Assembly: GCA_012521395.1 (NCBI GenBank)
Contig: JAAYML010000052.1
Coordinates: forward strand, 1 to 32,177
Direction of reading: 5' to 3'
DNA: 32,177 nt
Source of the DNA: Candidatus Epulonipiscium sp.
Lineage (GTDB): Bacteria; Bacillota; Clostridia; Lachnospirales; Defluviitaleaceae
Of the stretch, positions 6,489 through 12,792 are shown piece after piece (the stretch's first letter is position 1; the number at the start of each line of letters is the position of its first letter). The position numbers were made by a program, and so were the translations under genes. A model generated the notes under the pieces. It was not told the origin of the DNA. It saw only the letters and a program-made list of their open reading frames with translations, and made no database searches.

Positions 6489-7172
6489 ATGTCGGTCAAG
6501 CAAAAAATACTTATTGTAGATGATGATGTACATATTGCAGAACTCATTTCCCTATATTTAAATAAAGAAGGTTATGAAACAAAAGAAGTATACTCTGGTG
6601 ACAAAGCCGTTAAAGCTTTTTTATCTTTTGCACCTAATCTTGTTTTGCTGGATATCATGCTCCCAGAAATGAATGGTTATGATGTTTGTAAGGAGATAAG
6701 AAAAATCAGCAATATTCCTATTGTGATGTTAACGGCTAAAGGAGAAACTTTTGATAAGGTTTTAGGATTAGAATTAGGTGCCGATGACTATATTGTAAAG
6801 CCTTTTGAGCCTAAAGAGTTGATTGCCAGAGTTAAAGCCGTATTGAGACGTTATGAACCTAAAGAGGATAACAGTAAAAAGATTGTTATACCTAATTTAA
6901 CCATTGATTTAGGTAATTACTCGGTCATTTATCATGGAAAGCAGATGGATCTTCCCCCAAAAGAACTTGAATTGCTTTATTTCCTTGCTTCTAATCCCAA
7001 TCAGGTATTTACCAGGGAACAGCTGCTTGACCGTATTTGGGGTTATGATTATGTTGGAGATACCCGTACAGTAGATGTCCACATTAAAAGGATAAGAGAA
7101 AAATTCGATGAAAAAGAATCCTGGAGTATAAAAACCGTATGGGGTGTTGGTTATAAATTTGATATTCAATAA
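6489..7172 (+). CDS. OmpR/PhoB-family response regulator (orphan)
   Basis: 227 residues. The receiver domain (~5-118) has the acidic pocket D11-D12-D13, phospho-acceptor D55 in L-V-L-L-D-I-M-L-P-E, T82 in M-L-T-A-K and K104 in V-K-P-F. The C-terminal winged-helix (~130-227) carries the PhoB-type signature L-P-P-K-E-L-E-L-L, T-R-E-Q-L-L-D-R-I-W-G and the recognition helix R-T-V-D-V-H-I-K-R-I-R-E-K. It should therefore be a DNA-binding regulator activated by phosphorylation. No histidine kinase gene is adjacent: a terminator follows at once and the next gene is unrelated. Its position behind pspA suggests an envelope-stress role, possibly acting on the repeats upstream of pspA (inference). CAGGGGG is the ribosome binding site. 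Confidence 0.93.
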   Translation: MSVKQKILIVDDDVHIAELISLYLNKEGYETKEVYSGDKAVKAFLSFAPNLVLLDIMLPEMNGYDVCKEIRKISNIPIVMLTAKGETFDKVLGLELGADDYIVKPFEPKELIARVKAVLRRYEPKEDNSKKIVIPNLTIDLGNYSVIYHGKQMDLPPKELELLYFLASNPNQVFTREQLLDRIWGYDYVGDTRTVDVHIKRIREKFDEKESWSIKTVWGVGYKFDIQ

Positions 7173-7199
7173 AAGTACAGAGTTTCTGTACTTTTTTTC
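7172..7199 (+). terminator. Intrinsic terminator after the response regulator
   Basis: AAAGTACAG at 7172-7180 pairs exactly with CTGTACTTT at 7186-7194 around loop AGTTT, followed by a run of T. It begins on the last base of the stop codon. Confidence 0.88.
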
Positions 7200-7300
7200 T
7201 TTTATTCTTTTATTCATTCTCATTTTAATATACAATATATAATAAGACCTTTATTGTCATTTTTTTATTAAAATATAAAAGACATTCAAGAGGTGGGGAA

Positions 7301-8467
7301 ATGGACATTGAGAAGTTGGAGAAACTGCTTAAGCAACCAGAGGGATTTAAGCTCGATTTTAAAGAATGCTTACGGTTAGATACAGATTCTGATAAAAAAG
7401 AATTTGTTAAAGATGTATGTGCAATTGCCAATTCGAGTGGCGGAAGAGGGCATATTGTTTTTGGCGTAAAGGACAAATCCAGGGAAGTTGTCGGAGTTGA
7501 TTTAGAACCTTTTGATGAAGAAAGAATCCAGCAAATTATTTGCAACCGCTGCGATCCTCCCGTTCCGATTAAAGTTGATATCATTGACTATCATGGGAAA
7601 AATGTGGCAGTCATTACTATTTATAAAAGCAATCAGCGCCCTCATCAGGTAAGACAAACCGGTACATTTTATATTAGAAGAGGTTCTACAACGGATGTAG
7701 CCCGCAGGCATGAAATTGCCAATATGCTTCAGGAAAATGGCCTGACCAGCTCAGAACAAACGCTCTGTAGGAAAGTGCCCATAAGCGAATTGGATGAAGA
7801 AATGTTAAAGCAATATATTTTGGGAAAGGATAATATATTTGAAGTAAATAAGGATTTGTATCTGGAAGGTTTAGGGATTATAGGGCGGGATTCTAATAAA
7901 TCAGAATATCATCCTACAATGGGCGGTTTATTATTATTTGGTAAAAATCCTCAGAACTATCTGCCTCATACAGGTATCAGGATTGATTATGATGGCAGAG
8001 TAATACCGGTTAGAGGGAATATTTTAGAAATGCTGGATAAAGCCGAAGCAATCATTTCCGATATTTTTAAAGACTATGATTATCCGGTTCAATCGGTTTT
8101 TGATGCCCTGTCCAATGCTGTCGTTCATAGGGATTATTGGGATATGTCCAGGGAAATCACCGTCAAAATAGAAGAAGATCAGGTATCCATATCAAACCCT
8201 GGAGCGATATGGTACAGGGGCAGTATTAAAAAAATTATGCAGGATCAAAACCCACCAAGAAGGAATCCTTGGCTTTATCAAAGGCTCCTTTTGATGGATA
8301 AAAAAGAGCGCTTTTTAAATTATGGTTTAGGGATAAACAGAATAAAGAAGCCTTTTGCCAATGTAGGCCAGGTTAGGGTCTATAGCTTTTTAAATACCAA
8401 TTTATTTAAAATAGTACTTCCGGGGAGAAAAAAATTTCCTAAATTAAAAGCAGATAAATCTCAATAA
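7301..8467 (+). CDS. AlbA_2/Schlafen-like domain protein with C-terminal ATP-binding domain
   Basis: 388 residues. The N-terminal ~130 residues match the AlbA_2 (Schlafen AAA_4-like) domain: E-G-F-K-L-D-F-K-E near 14-22, an A-I-A-N-S-S-G-G-R-G-H-I-V-F-G-V core at 41-56, and Y-I-R-R-G-S-T at ~125-131. The C-terminal half contains the HATPase_c_4-type segment V-F-D-A-L-S-N-A-V-V-H-R-D-Y around 266-280. Proteins with this pair of domains are widespread, often annotated as putative transcriptional regulators or ATP-dependent helicase-like proteins, without a settled function. They sometimes occur in defence or mobile loci, but this copy stands alone between housekeeping genes. GAGGTGGGG is the ribosome binding site. 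No clear terminator follows, so read-through into the DRTGG module is possible. Confidence 0.8.
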   Translation: MDIEKLEKLLKQPEGFKLDFKECLRLDTDSDKKEFVKDVCAIANSSGGRGHIVFGVKDKSREVVGVDLEPFDEERIQQIICNRCDPPVPIKVDIIDYHGKNVAVITIYKSNQRPHQVRQTGTFYIRRGSTTDVARRHEIANMLQENGLTSSEQTLCRKVPISELDEEMLKQYILGKDNIFEVNKDLYLEGLGIIGRDSNKSEYHPTMGGLLLFGKNPQNYLPHTGIRIDYDGRVIPVRGNILEMLDKAEAIISDIFKDYDYPVQSVFDALSNAVVHRDYWDMSREITVKIEEDQVSISNPGAIWYRGSIKKIMQDQNPPRRNPWLYQRLLLMDKKERFLNYGLGINRIKKPFANVGQVRVYSFLNTNLFKIVLPGRKKFPKLKADKSQ

Positions 8468-8473
8468 AATGTT

Positions 8474-8502
8474 TTGTTTGGTTTTTTACAATATTTTATA
8501 AA
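8474..8502 (+). promoter_or_regulatory. Possible promoter of the sensor-hydrogenase module
   Basis: TTGTTT at 8474-8479, a 17-base spacer and TATAAA at 8497-8502, 17 bases ahead of the first DRTGG gene start and overlapping no coding sequence. The match is moderate in a very AT-rich gap of 52 bases. Confidence 0.45.
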
Positions 8503-8519
8503 TCGTGTAGGAGGTTTAT

Positions 8520-8897
8520 ATGAAATTAGAGGAAGTAAAGCAAATATTAAATGCAGAGGTATTGGTAGGAGAAGACCGTTTGGACAGAGAAGTTTTGTTA
8601 GCTTGTGGCTCAGATTTAATGAGCGATGTTTTAGCATTTGTTAAAGAAAAAGTATTACTTCTTACTGGACTGACGAATCCGCAAGTGATTAGAACAGCTG
8701 AGATGATGGATATTAAAGCAATTGTTTTTGTACGGGGTAAACAACCAGATCCAGAAACCATTCAATTAGCAGAAAAGAAAAATATCGTTATTTTAAAGAC
8801 TAAATATCCTCTTTATATAGCATGTGGCTTGTTATATAGCAACGGATTAACAGGCGATGAAAAAAAACAGGAGGAAGGGTATGAAGTTAAATTTTGA
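8520..8897 (+). CDS. Single-domain DRTGG protein (first copy)
   Basis: 125 residues, nearly all one DRTGG-type domain (PF07085). Characteristic stretches are L-D-R-E-V-L-L-A-C-G-S-D-L-M-S-D-V-L-A-F-V around 22-42 and I-K-A-I-V-F-V-R-G near 68-76. DRTGG domains occur in phosphotransacetylases and CBS-domain proteins and are thought to bind small ligands or mediate contacts. Stand-alone copies are typical of clostridial hydrogenase loci and are often mis-annotated as HPr kinase-like. TAGGAGG is an excellent ribosome binding site. The 3' end overlaps the start of the kinase gene by 17 bases, indicating translational coupling. It is the first gene of a five-gene run upstream of hydCBA; its biochemical role is unknown. 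Confidence 0.82.
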   Translation: MKLEEVKQILNAEVLVGEDRLDREVLLACGSDLMSDVLAFVKEKVLLLTGLTNPQVIRTAEMMDIKAIVFVRGKQPDPETIQLAEKKNIVILKTKYPLYIACGLLYSNGLTGDEKKQEEGYEVKF

Positions 8898-9306
8898 AGT
8901 AGATGGTGATGATTTCTTATTAGCAGGAGAAGCATCCAGTCAGGTAAAAAAGGTATTAAAGCAATTAGGGGTTGCTTCTGATATCATCCGAAGAATTGCT
9001 ATAGCAATGTATGAAGCAGAAATTAATATGGTTCTTCATGCCAATGGAGGAATGGTGGATGTCGATATCTCACCGGAAAAAATTTATATTGTATTTCAAG
9101 ATACCGGCCCGGGAATAGAAGATATTGAATTAGCGATGCAGGAAGGATATTCCACGGCATCGGATAAAATAAGAGAATTAGGTTTTGGGGCAGGTATGGG
9201 TCTGCCAAATATGAAACGATACAGTGATGATTTGAAAATAACATCTGAACTAGGGAAGGGAACTAAGGTGGAGATAATAGTTTATTTAAACAGAGAAGGT
9301 GATTAA
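8881..9306 (+). CDS. Anti-sigma-type HATPase (RsbW/SpoIIAB-like kinase)
   Basis: 141 residues from ATG 8881. An upstream ATG at 8857 lies ahead of the Shine-Dalgarno AGGAGGA and is rejected. It is a single GHKL ATPase domain with the N box E45-A-E-I-N49, the G1 box D74-T-G-P-G-I, and the G2 box G-F-G-A-G-M-G-L at 101-108, all intact. Relatives such as RsbW and SpoIIAB phosphorylate a STAS-domain antagonist and hold a sigma factor; neither partner nor a PP2C phosphatase is encoded in the window. It overlaps the preceding DRTGG gene, and its stop is directly abutted by the start of the hydrogenase-like sensor gene, so these three proteins are probably made in fixed proportion and may act together. 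Similar kinases are known in clostridial hydrogenase clusters. Confidence 0.87.
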   Translation: MKLNFEVDGDDFLLAGEASSQVKKVLKQLGVASDIIRRIAIAMYEAEINMVLHANGGMVDVDISPEKIYIVFQDTGPGIEDIELAMQEGYSTASDKIRELGFGAGMGLPNMKRYSDDLKITSELGKGTKVEIIVYLNREGD

Positions 9307-10620
9307 ATGATAGAATATTTACATTCCGTAACGCTGCAGGAAGATAAATGTGTAGGTTGTACGGATTGTATTAAACGGTGTCCTACTGAAGCCATAAGGG
9401 TAAGGCATGGGAAAGCAAAAATTATTGATGAAAGATGTATTGATTGCGGACTTTGTATAAAAGTTTGCAGAAACCGTGCCAAAAAAGCCATGACGGATAA
9501 GTTGGACTGTTTATCTGAATATAAATACAAAGTGGCCATTCCAGCGCCTACTTTATATGCCCAGTTTAAAGATATTTATGATGTCAATGTCATTTTAACA
9601 GGGTTAAAGCAACTAGGCTTTGATGAGGTCTTTGAAGTTTCAAGAGCTGCAGAAATTGTTACGGAGGAATCAAAAAAATTATTAAAGAGTTCAAATTTAA
9701 AAAAACCTGTAATATCCTCGGCTTGTCCTGTCATCATCCGCTTAATTCAGATAAGATTTCCTGAATTAATTGAACATATTCTTCCAGTCATATCTCCTAT
9801 GGAGGTCGCTGCCCGAATTGTAAAAAATGATTTAATTAAAAGAGGAATAGATGAAAAAGACATCGGGGTGTTTTTTATTAGTCCATGTGCTGCAAAAGCA
9901 ACGAATGCGAGAAATCCAATAGGTATTGAAAAATCGCATGTCGATAAGGTCCTTTCGATTAAGGAAGTTTATAAGAAGCTGGCAGGTACCCTAAAGAGAC
10001 TGGATAAGATTGAAAACCTTAGAACAAGTTCTTATGATGGAATAAGATGGGCAATGTCCGGCGGAGAAGGTAAAGGACTGGAAATTGATAATTTTATTGC
10101 CGTTGATGGTATCGAAAATGTGATTAAAGTCCTGGAAGAAGTTGAAAATGGCAAGCTTGTTAATGTTGATTTTATAGAAGGTCTGGCATGTACAGGCGGT
10201 TGTCTGGGCGGACCATTAACCGTTGAAAATAGTTTTGTTGCTAAAAACAAGCTTAAAAAAGTTTTGAAAAATACTCTGGAAGAAAAAGCAGGAGATTGTG
10301 CGAATTTACATACTGAAGACATTACTTTATTCTGGAATAAAGAAGTTCTCTCCAAGCCTGTCATGAGTTTGGACGAAGATATGAATATTGCTATCAAAAA
10401 AATGGAGGAATTAGAAAGAATCTATGAACAACTTCCTCAGATTGATTGTGGTTCTTGCGGGGCGCCCAACTGCTGGGCATTGGCAGAGGATATTGTTAGA
10501 AATAATGCCAATATTGAAGATTGTATATTTATGTTAAGAAAAAAAGTCAGGGAAATGGCTGAGGATATGGTGGCTTTAGCTCAGAAGATACCAGCTTCAT
10601 TAAATAATAAGGATTTTTAG
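9307..10620 (+). CDS. [FeFe]-hydrogenase-like sensor protein with ferredoxin and Fes domains
   Basis: 437 residues. An N-terminal 2x[4Fe-4S] ferredoxin domain uses C15, C18, C21, C25 and C44, C47, C50, C54. The hydrogenase large-subunit-like domain follows (~75-350). Its H-cluster motifs are altered but keep every iron-sulfur ligand: S-S-A-C140-P-V-I for T-S-C-C-P-G-W, S-P-C194-A-A-K-A-T-N for M-P-C-x-x-K-x-x-E, and L-A-C295-T-G-G-C299-L-G-G-P for M-A-C-P-G-G-C-x-G-G-G. The cysteine that relays protons in catalytic enzymes is alanine here. A C-terminal Fes domain (PF04060) has C381, C384, C389 and C406. This layout matches putative sensory [FeFe] hydrogenases, which are thought to report H2 or redox state to partners rather than turn over rapidly. 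Its start abuts the stop of the kinase gene, and the second DRTGG gene follows after 15 bases. Confidence 0.88.
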   Translation: MIEYLHSVTLQEDKCVGCTDCIKRCPTEAIRVRHGKAKIIDERCIDCGLCIKVCRNRAKKAMTDKLDCLSEYKYKVAIPAPTLYAQFKDIYDVNVILTGLKQLGFDEVFEVSRAAEIVTEESKKLLKSSNLKKPVISSACPVIIRLIQIRFPELIEHILPVISPMEVAARIVKNDLIKRGIDEKDIGVFFISPCAAKATNARNPIGIEKSHVDKVLSIKEVYKKLAGTLKRLDKIENLRTSSYDGIRWAMSGGEGKGLEIDNFIAVDGIENVIKVLEEVENGKLVNVDFIEGLACTGGCLGGPLTVENSFVAKNKLKKVLKNTLEEKAGDCANLHTEDITLFWNKEVLSKPVMSLDEDMNIAIKKMEELERIYEQLPQIDCGSCGAPNCWALAEDIVRNNANIEDCIFMLRKKVREMAEDMVALAQKIPASLNNKDF

Positions 10621-10635
10621 AAAGAGGGGTATTGG

Positions 10636-10971
10636 ATGAAAGTAAAAGATATCTGTGAAAAACTAGATCTGTCTGTTGTGGCGGGGGAAACAGCCTTAGA
10701 AAATGAAATATCGACGGTTTATGTGGGAGATTTGCTTAGCTGGGTGATGGCCCATGCAAAAGCATCTTCCATCTGGATTACGATACAAAGTCATGTGAAT
10801 ATTGTGGCAGTTGCTTCTTTATTAAATTTATCCTGCATTATTGTGGCTGAAGGGGCAAAAGTGGATGAAGAAACTGTTGAAAAAGCTAATAATGAAGAAA
10901 TTCCTATTTTAACAACCAATAAGGATGCTTATTGTTTAATTAAAGAATTGATTCATTTAGGAATAGAATAA
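10636..10971 (+). CDS. Single-domain DRTGG protein (second copy)
   Basis: 111 residues forming one DRTGG-type domain that is clearly diverged from the copy at 8520-8897. The core motif is V-Y-V-G-D-L-L-S-W-V-M-A-H-A (~29-42) where the first has L-A-C-G-S-D-L-M-S-D-V-L-A-F. The N-terminus (MKVKDICEKLDLSVVAGETAL) and the C-terminal E-I-P-I-L-T-T-N-K-D-A-Y are the usual boundaries of this stand-alone type. GAGGGG precedes the ATG. Gaps of 15 bases upstream and 11 downstream place it firmly in the operon. Two diverged copies in one operon could form a heterodimer or bind different partners (inference). No catalytic residues are recognisable. Confidence 0.8.
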   Translation: MKVKDICEKLDLSVVAGETALENEISTVYVGDLLSWVMAHAKASSIWITIQSHVNIVAVASLLNLSCIIVAEGAKVDEETVEKANNEEIPILTTNKDAYCLIKELIHLGIE

Positions 10972-10982
10972 GAGGACAAGCC

Positions 10983-11687
10983 ATGAAATATTATTATGAC
11001 TTTCATATTCATACAGCTCTTTCTCCATGTGGGGATGAAGATATGACGCCTAATAATATTGTTAATATGGCCTTATTAAAAGAATTGGACATGATTGCAA
11101 TTACAGATCATAATAGTTGTGAAAATGTTGAAGCAGTCATGAAGGTAGCCCAGGGTACCAATCTTTTAGTAATACCTGGTATGGAGATAGAAAGCAGTGA
11201 AGAAGTACATATGATATGTTTATTCCCAAGTCTTGAGGCAGCAAAGGCAATGCAGGAAATCGTATACAACAGCCTGCCTCCTTTAAAAAACAGGACAGAC
11301 ATCTTTGGAAAACAGCTTATTCTTAACGAATATGACGACGTGATTGGAGAAAATGACAGGTTACTTCTGACCGCTACTTCATTAAGTGTCTATGACTTGG
11401 TAAAAGAAGTGGAACGCCAAAGTGGAGTGGTCTATCCTGCACATATTGACAGAAAATCTTACAGCATTATATCCAATTTGGGCTGGATACCTGAAGATTT
11501 AGGGGTTAAGACCATCGAAATTTCCAGATATGCTGAATTTGACAAATATATATCAGAATACTCGACTTTTAATTTGATTCAATCTTCAGATGCACATTAT
11601 TTACAAGATATATCAGAAAGAGAGCATTTTATTGAATTAGCGGAAAAATCGCCTGCCAAAGTTATTGAGTACCTGAATAAGAGATAA
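10983..11687 (+). CDS. PHP-domain phosphoesterase
   Basis: 234 residues, one complete PHP domain. Metal-site motifs are all present: F-H-I-H-T with H8 and H10, I-T-D-H-N with D42 and H43, P-G-M-E-I-E-S at ~61-67, the P-A-H-I-D-R segment near 157-162, and S-S-D-A-H-Y in the C-terminal part. PHP proteins use two or three metal ions to hydrolyse phosphoesters (histidinol phosphate, 3'-phosphoadenosine phosphates, RNA 5' ends). The substrate here is unknown. As the last gene of the sensor module it could make or destroy a small signal. The ribosome binding site (AGAGGACAAGCC before the ATG) is weaker than those of its neighbours. A 171-base gap with a promoter-like sequence follows, but no terminator is visible. 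Confidence 0.85.
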   Translation: MKYYYDFHIHTALSPCGDEDMTPNNIVNMALLKELDMIAITDHNSCENVEAVMKVAQGTNLLVIPGMEIESSEEVHMICLFPSLEAAKAMQEIVYNSLPPLKNRTDIFGKQLILNEYDDVIGENDRLLLTATSLSVYDLVKEVERQSGVVYPAHIDRKSYSIISNLGWIPEDLGVKTIEISRYAEFDKYISEYSTFNLIQSSDAHYLQDISEREHFIELAEKSPAKVIEYLNKR

Positions 11688-11717
11688 TGGAAAAAAATTA
11701 TTATTCATGTTATTATA

Positions 11718-11747
11718 TTGACAATGTGATTATATCTATGTTATTTT
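11718..11747 (+). promoter_or_regulatory. Possible promoter of the hydCBA operon
   Basis: TTGACA at 11718-11723, an 18-base spacer and TATTTT at 11742-11747. The -35 box is perfect and the -10 box matches 4 of 6. If used, the leader is about 105 bases and includes the hairpin at 11785-11810. Confidence 0.4.
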
Positions 11748-11784
11748 TAAGTTATATTGTATACATTAAACTTGTTTAAAAATC

Positions 11785-11810
11785 ACTTCGTATCAAAATG
11801 ATTTCGAAGT
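11785..11810 (+). promoter_or_regulatory. Interrupted inverted repeat in the hydC leader
   Basis: ACTTCG (11785-11790) pairs with CGAAGT (11805-11810), and inside it ATCA (11792-11795) pairs with TGAT (11799-11802) around AAA. There is no T-run, so it is not a terminator. It may be an operator or an mRNA stability element. It does not match the Rex palindrome TTGTTAAnnnnTTAACAA that controls many clostridial fermentation genes. Confidence 0.4.
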
Positions 11811-11858
11811 TTGATTCTTATATTATCAATTATACAATTATATGAAAGGGGAAGGGAA

Positions 11859-12350
11859 ATGGCTAATTGCGAAACTTGCAAAAATAAGCTGTCAGAGAGC
11901 TGTTTTCGTGAATTAGAAGCATTTATTGATGGTTTAGAAGACAAAAACGGAGCTGTTATTTCTGTATTACACAAAGCTCAAGAAATATTTGGGTATCTTC
12001 CAAGGGAAGTGCAGCAATTTGTTGCTAAAAAATTAGAAATTCCAGTATCAAAAGTTTATGGTATTGTAAGTTTTTATTCATTCTTTACAATGGTTCCTAA
12101 AGGAGAACATCCCATTTCTGTTTGTATGGGTACAGCATGTTACGTTAGAGGAGCAGAAAAGGTATTAGATGAAATAAAAAGAACGCTCAATATTGAAGTT
12201 GGTGAGACAACACCAGACGGTAAGTTTTCTCTTGATGCATTGCGCTGTGTAGGAGCTTGCGGATTAGCACCAGTTGTTTTAGTTGGTGATAAAGTATATG
12301 GCCGGGTTACTCCTGATCAGGTTAAATCCATTCTAAAAGAATATGAATAA
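11859..12350 (+). CDS. hydC: Hydrogenase subunit HydC, NuoE-like [2Fe-2S] protein
   Basis: 163 residues from ATG 11859, chosen over an upstream ATG at 11811 because GAAAGGGGAAGGGA sits just before it and family members begin near here. It is homologous to the 24-kDa subunit NuoE: a helical N-terminus (V-L-H-K-A-Q-E-I-F-G-Y-L-P), then a thioredoxin-like domain with one [2Fe-2S] cluster on C89, C94, C130 and C134. In trimeric bifurcating hydrogenases HydC passes electrons to and from the flavoprotein HydB. Three extra cysteines (C4, C7, C15) lie in the N-terminal tail. It is the first gene of a four-gene operon, 22 bases ahead of the next, and all spacers in the operon are 21-22 bases with strong ribosome binding sites. 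Confidence 0.94.
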   Translation: MANCETCKNKLSESCFRELEAFIDGLEDKNGAVISVLHKAQEIFGYLPREVQQFVAKKLEIPVSKVYGIVSFYSFFTMVPKGEHPISVCMGTACYVRGAEKVLDEIKRTLNIEVGETTPDGKFSLDALRCVGACGLAPVVLVGDKVYGRVTPDQVKSILKEYE

Positions 12351-12371
12351 TAAAATTATAGGAGGAGAAGC

Positions 12372-12770
12372 ATGGGTAAGATTAAGTCTTTAGAAGAATT
12401 AAAACAATTGCGGGAACAATATAAATCTAAAGTAGACATAAGAGAAAAAGGCGACCAAATGGAAAAAATGATTCTGGTCCGTGTAGCTATGGCAACTTGC
12501 GGTATTGCGTCAGGAGCTAGAGACGTTATGGATGCTTTTATTGATGAAGTAGCAAACAGAAAGTTAGATAATGTTGTGGTATCTCAAACCGGCTGCATGG
12601 GCTATTGTTATGCAGAGCCAACAGTAGAAGTAACCATTCCTGGAAAAGAACCAGTTGTATTTGGTGAAGTAAATAAAGACAGGGTAAAAGAAATAGTAGA
12701 TAAATATATCATTCATGGGGAATTATTAGATGGCATTATACCAGTCACACATAAAACGGTAGACGATTAA
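12372..12770 (+). CDS. Small thioredoxin-like ferredoxin-type hydrogenase subunit
   Basis: 132 residues. A short helical leader (SLEELKQLREQYKSK) precedes a thioredoxin-like [2Fe-2S]-type fold resembling the N-terminal domain of HydB. Its cysteines are C43 in A-T-C-G-I-A-S-G-A-R and C75 and C79 in T-G-C-M-G-Y-C. The second cysteine of the usual first pair is missing, so a standard four-cysteine [2Fe-2S] site is not possible without an outside ligand. As far as I recall, relatives next to hydB in other clostridia share this three-cysteine pattern, so it is likely a family trait. Acetogen hydrogenases with an additional small subunit (HydD) are the nearest functional analogy, but I do not assign that symbol. 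GGAGGAG precedes the ATG. The gene lies between hydC and hydB with even spacing, so a structural or electron-transfer subunit is likely. Confidence 0.8.
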   Translation: MGKIKSLEELKQLREQYKSKVDIREKGDQMEKMILVRVAMATCGIASGARDVMDAFIDEVANRKLDNVVVSQTGCMGYCYAEPTVEVTIPGKEPVVFGEVNKDRVKEIVDKYIIHGELLDGIIPVTHKTVDD

Positions 12771-12792
12771 TTGTAAAAGGAGGCTTTTCGGA

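Noticed and set aside
7225-7584. Long minus-strand reading frame over the start of the AlbA-like gene; similar long antisense frames over mutS2, hydA, pgpH, alaS and others.
   Set aside because: They are shadows of the real genes: no ribosome binding sites, no recognisable domains, and amino acid composition typical of antisense translation of AT-rich DNA.
11811-11858. N-terminal extension of HydC from ATG 11811.
   Set aside because: It lacks a ribosome binding site, translates to a non-conserved hydrophobic stretch, and overlaps the leader; ATG 11859 follows a strong site.
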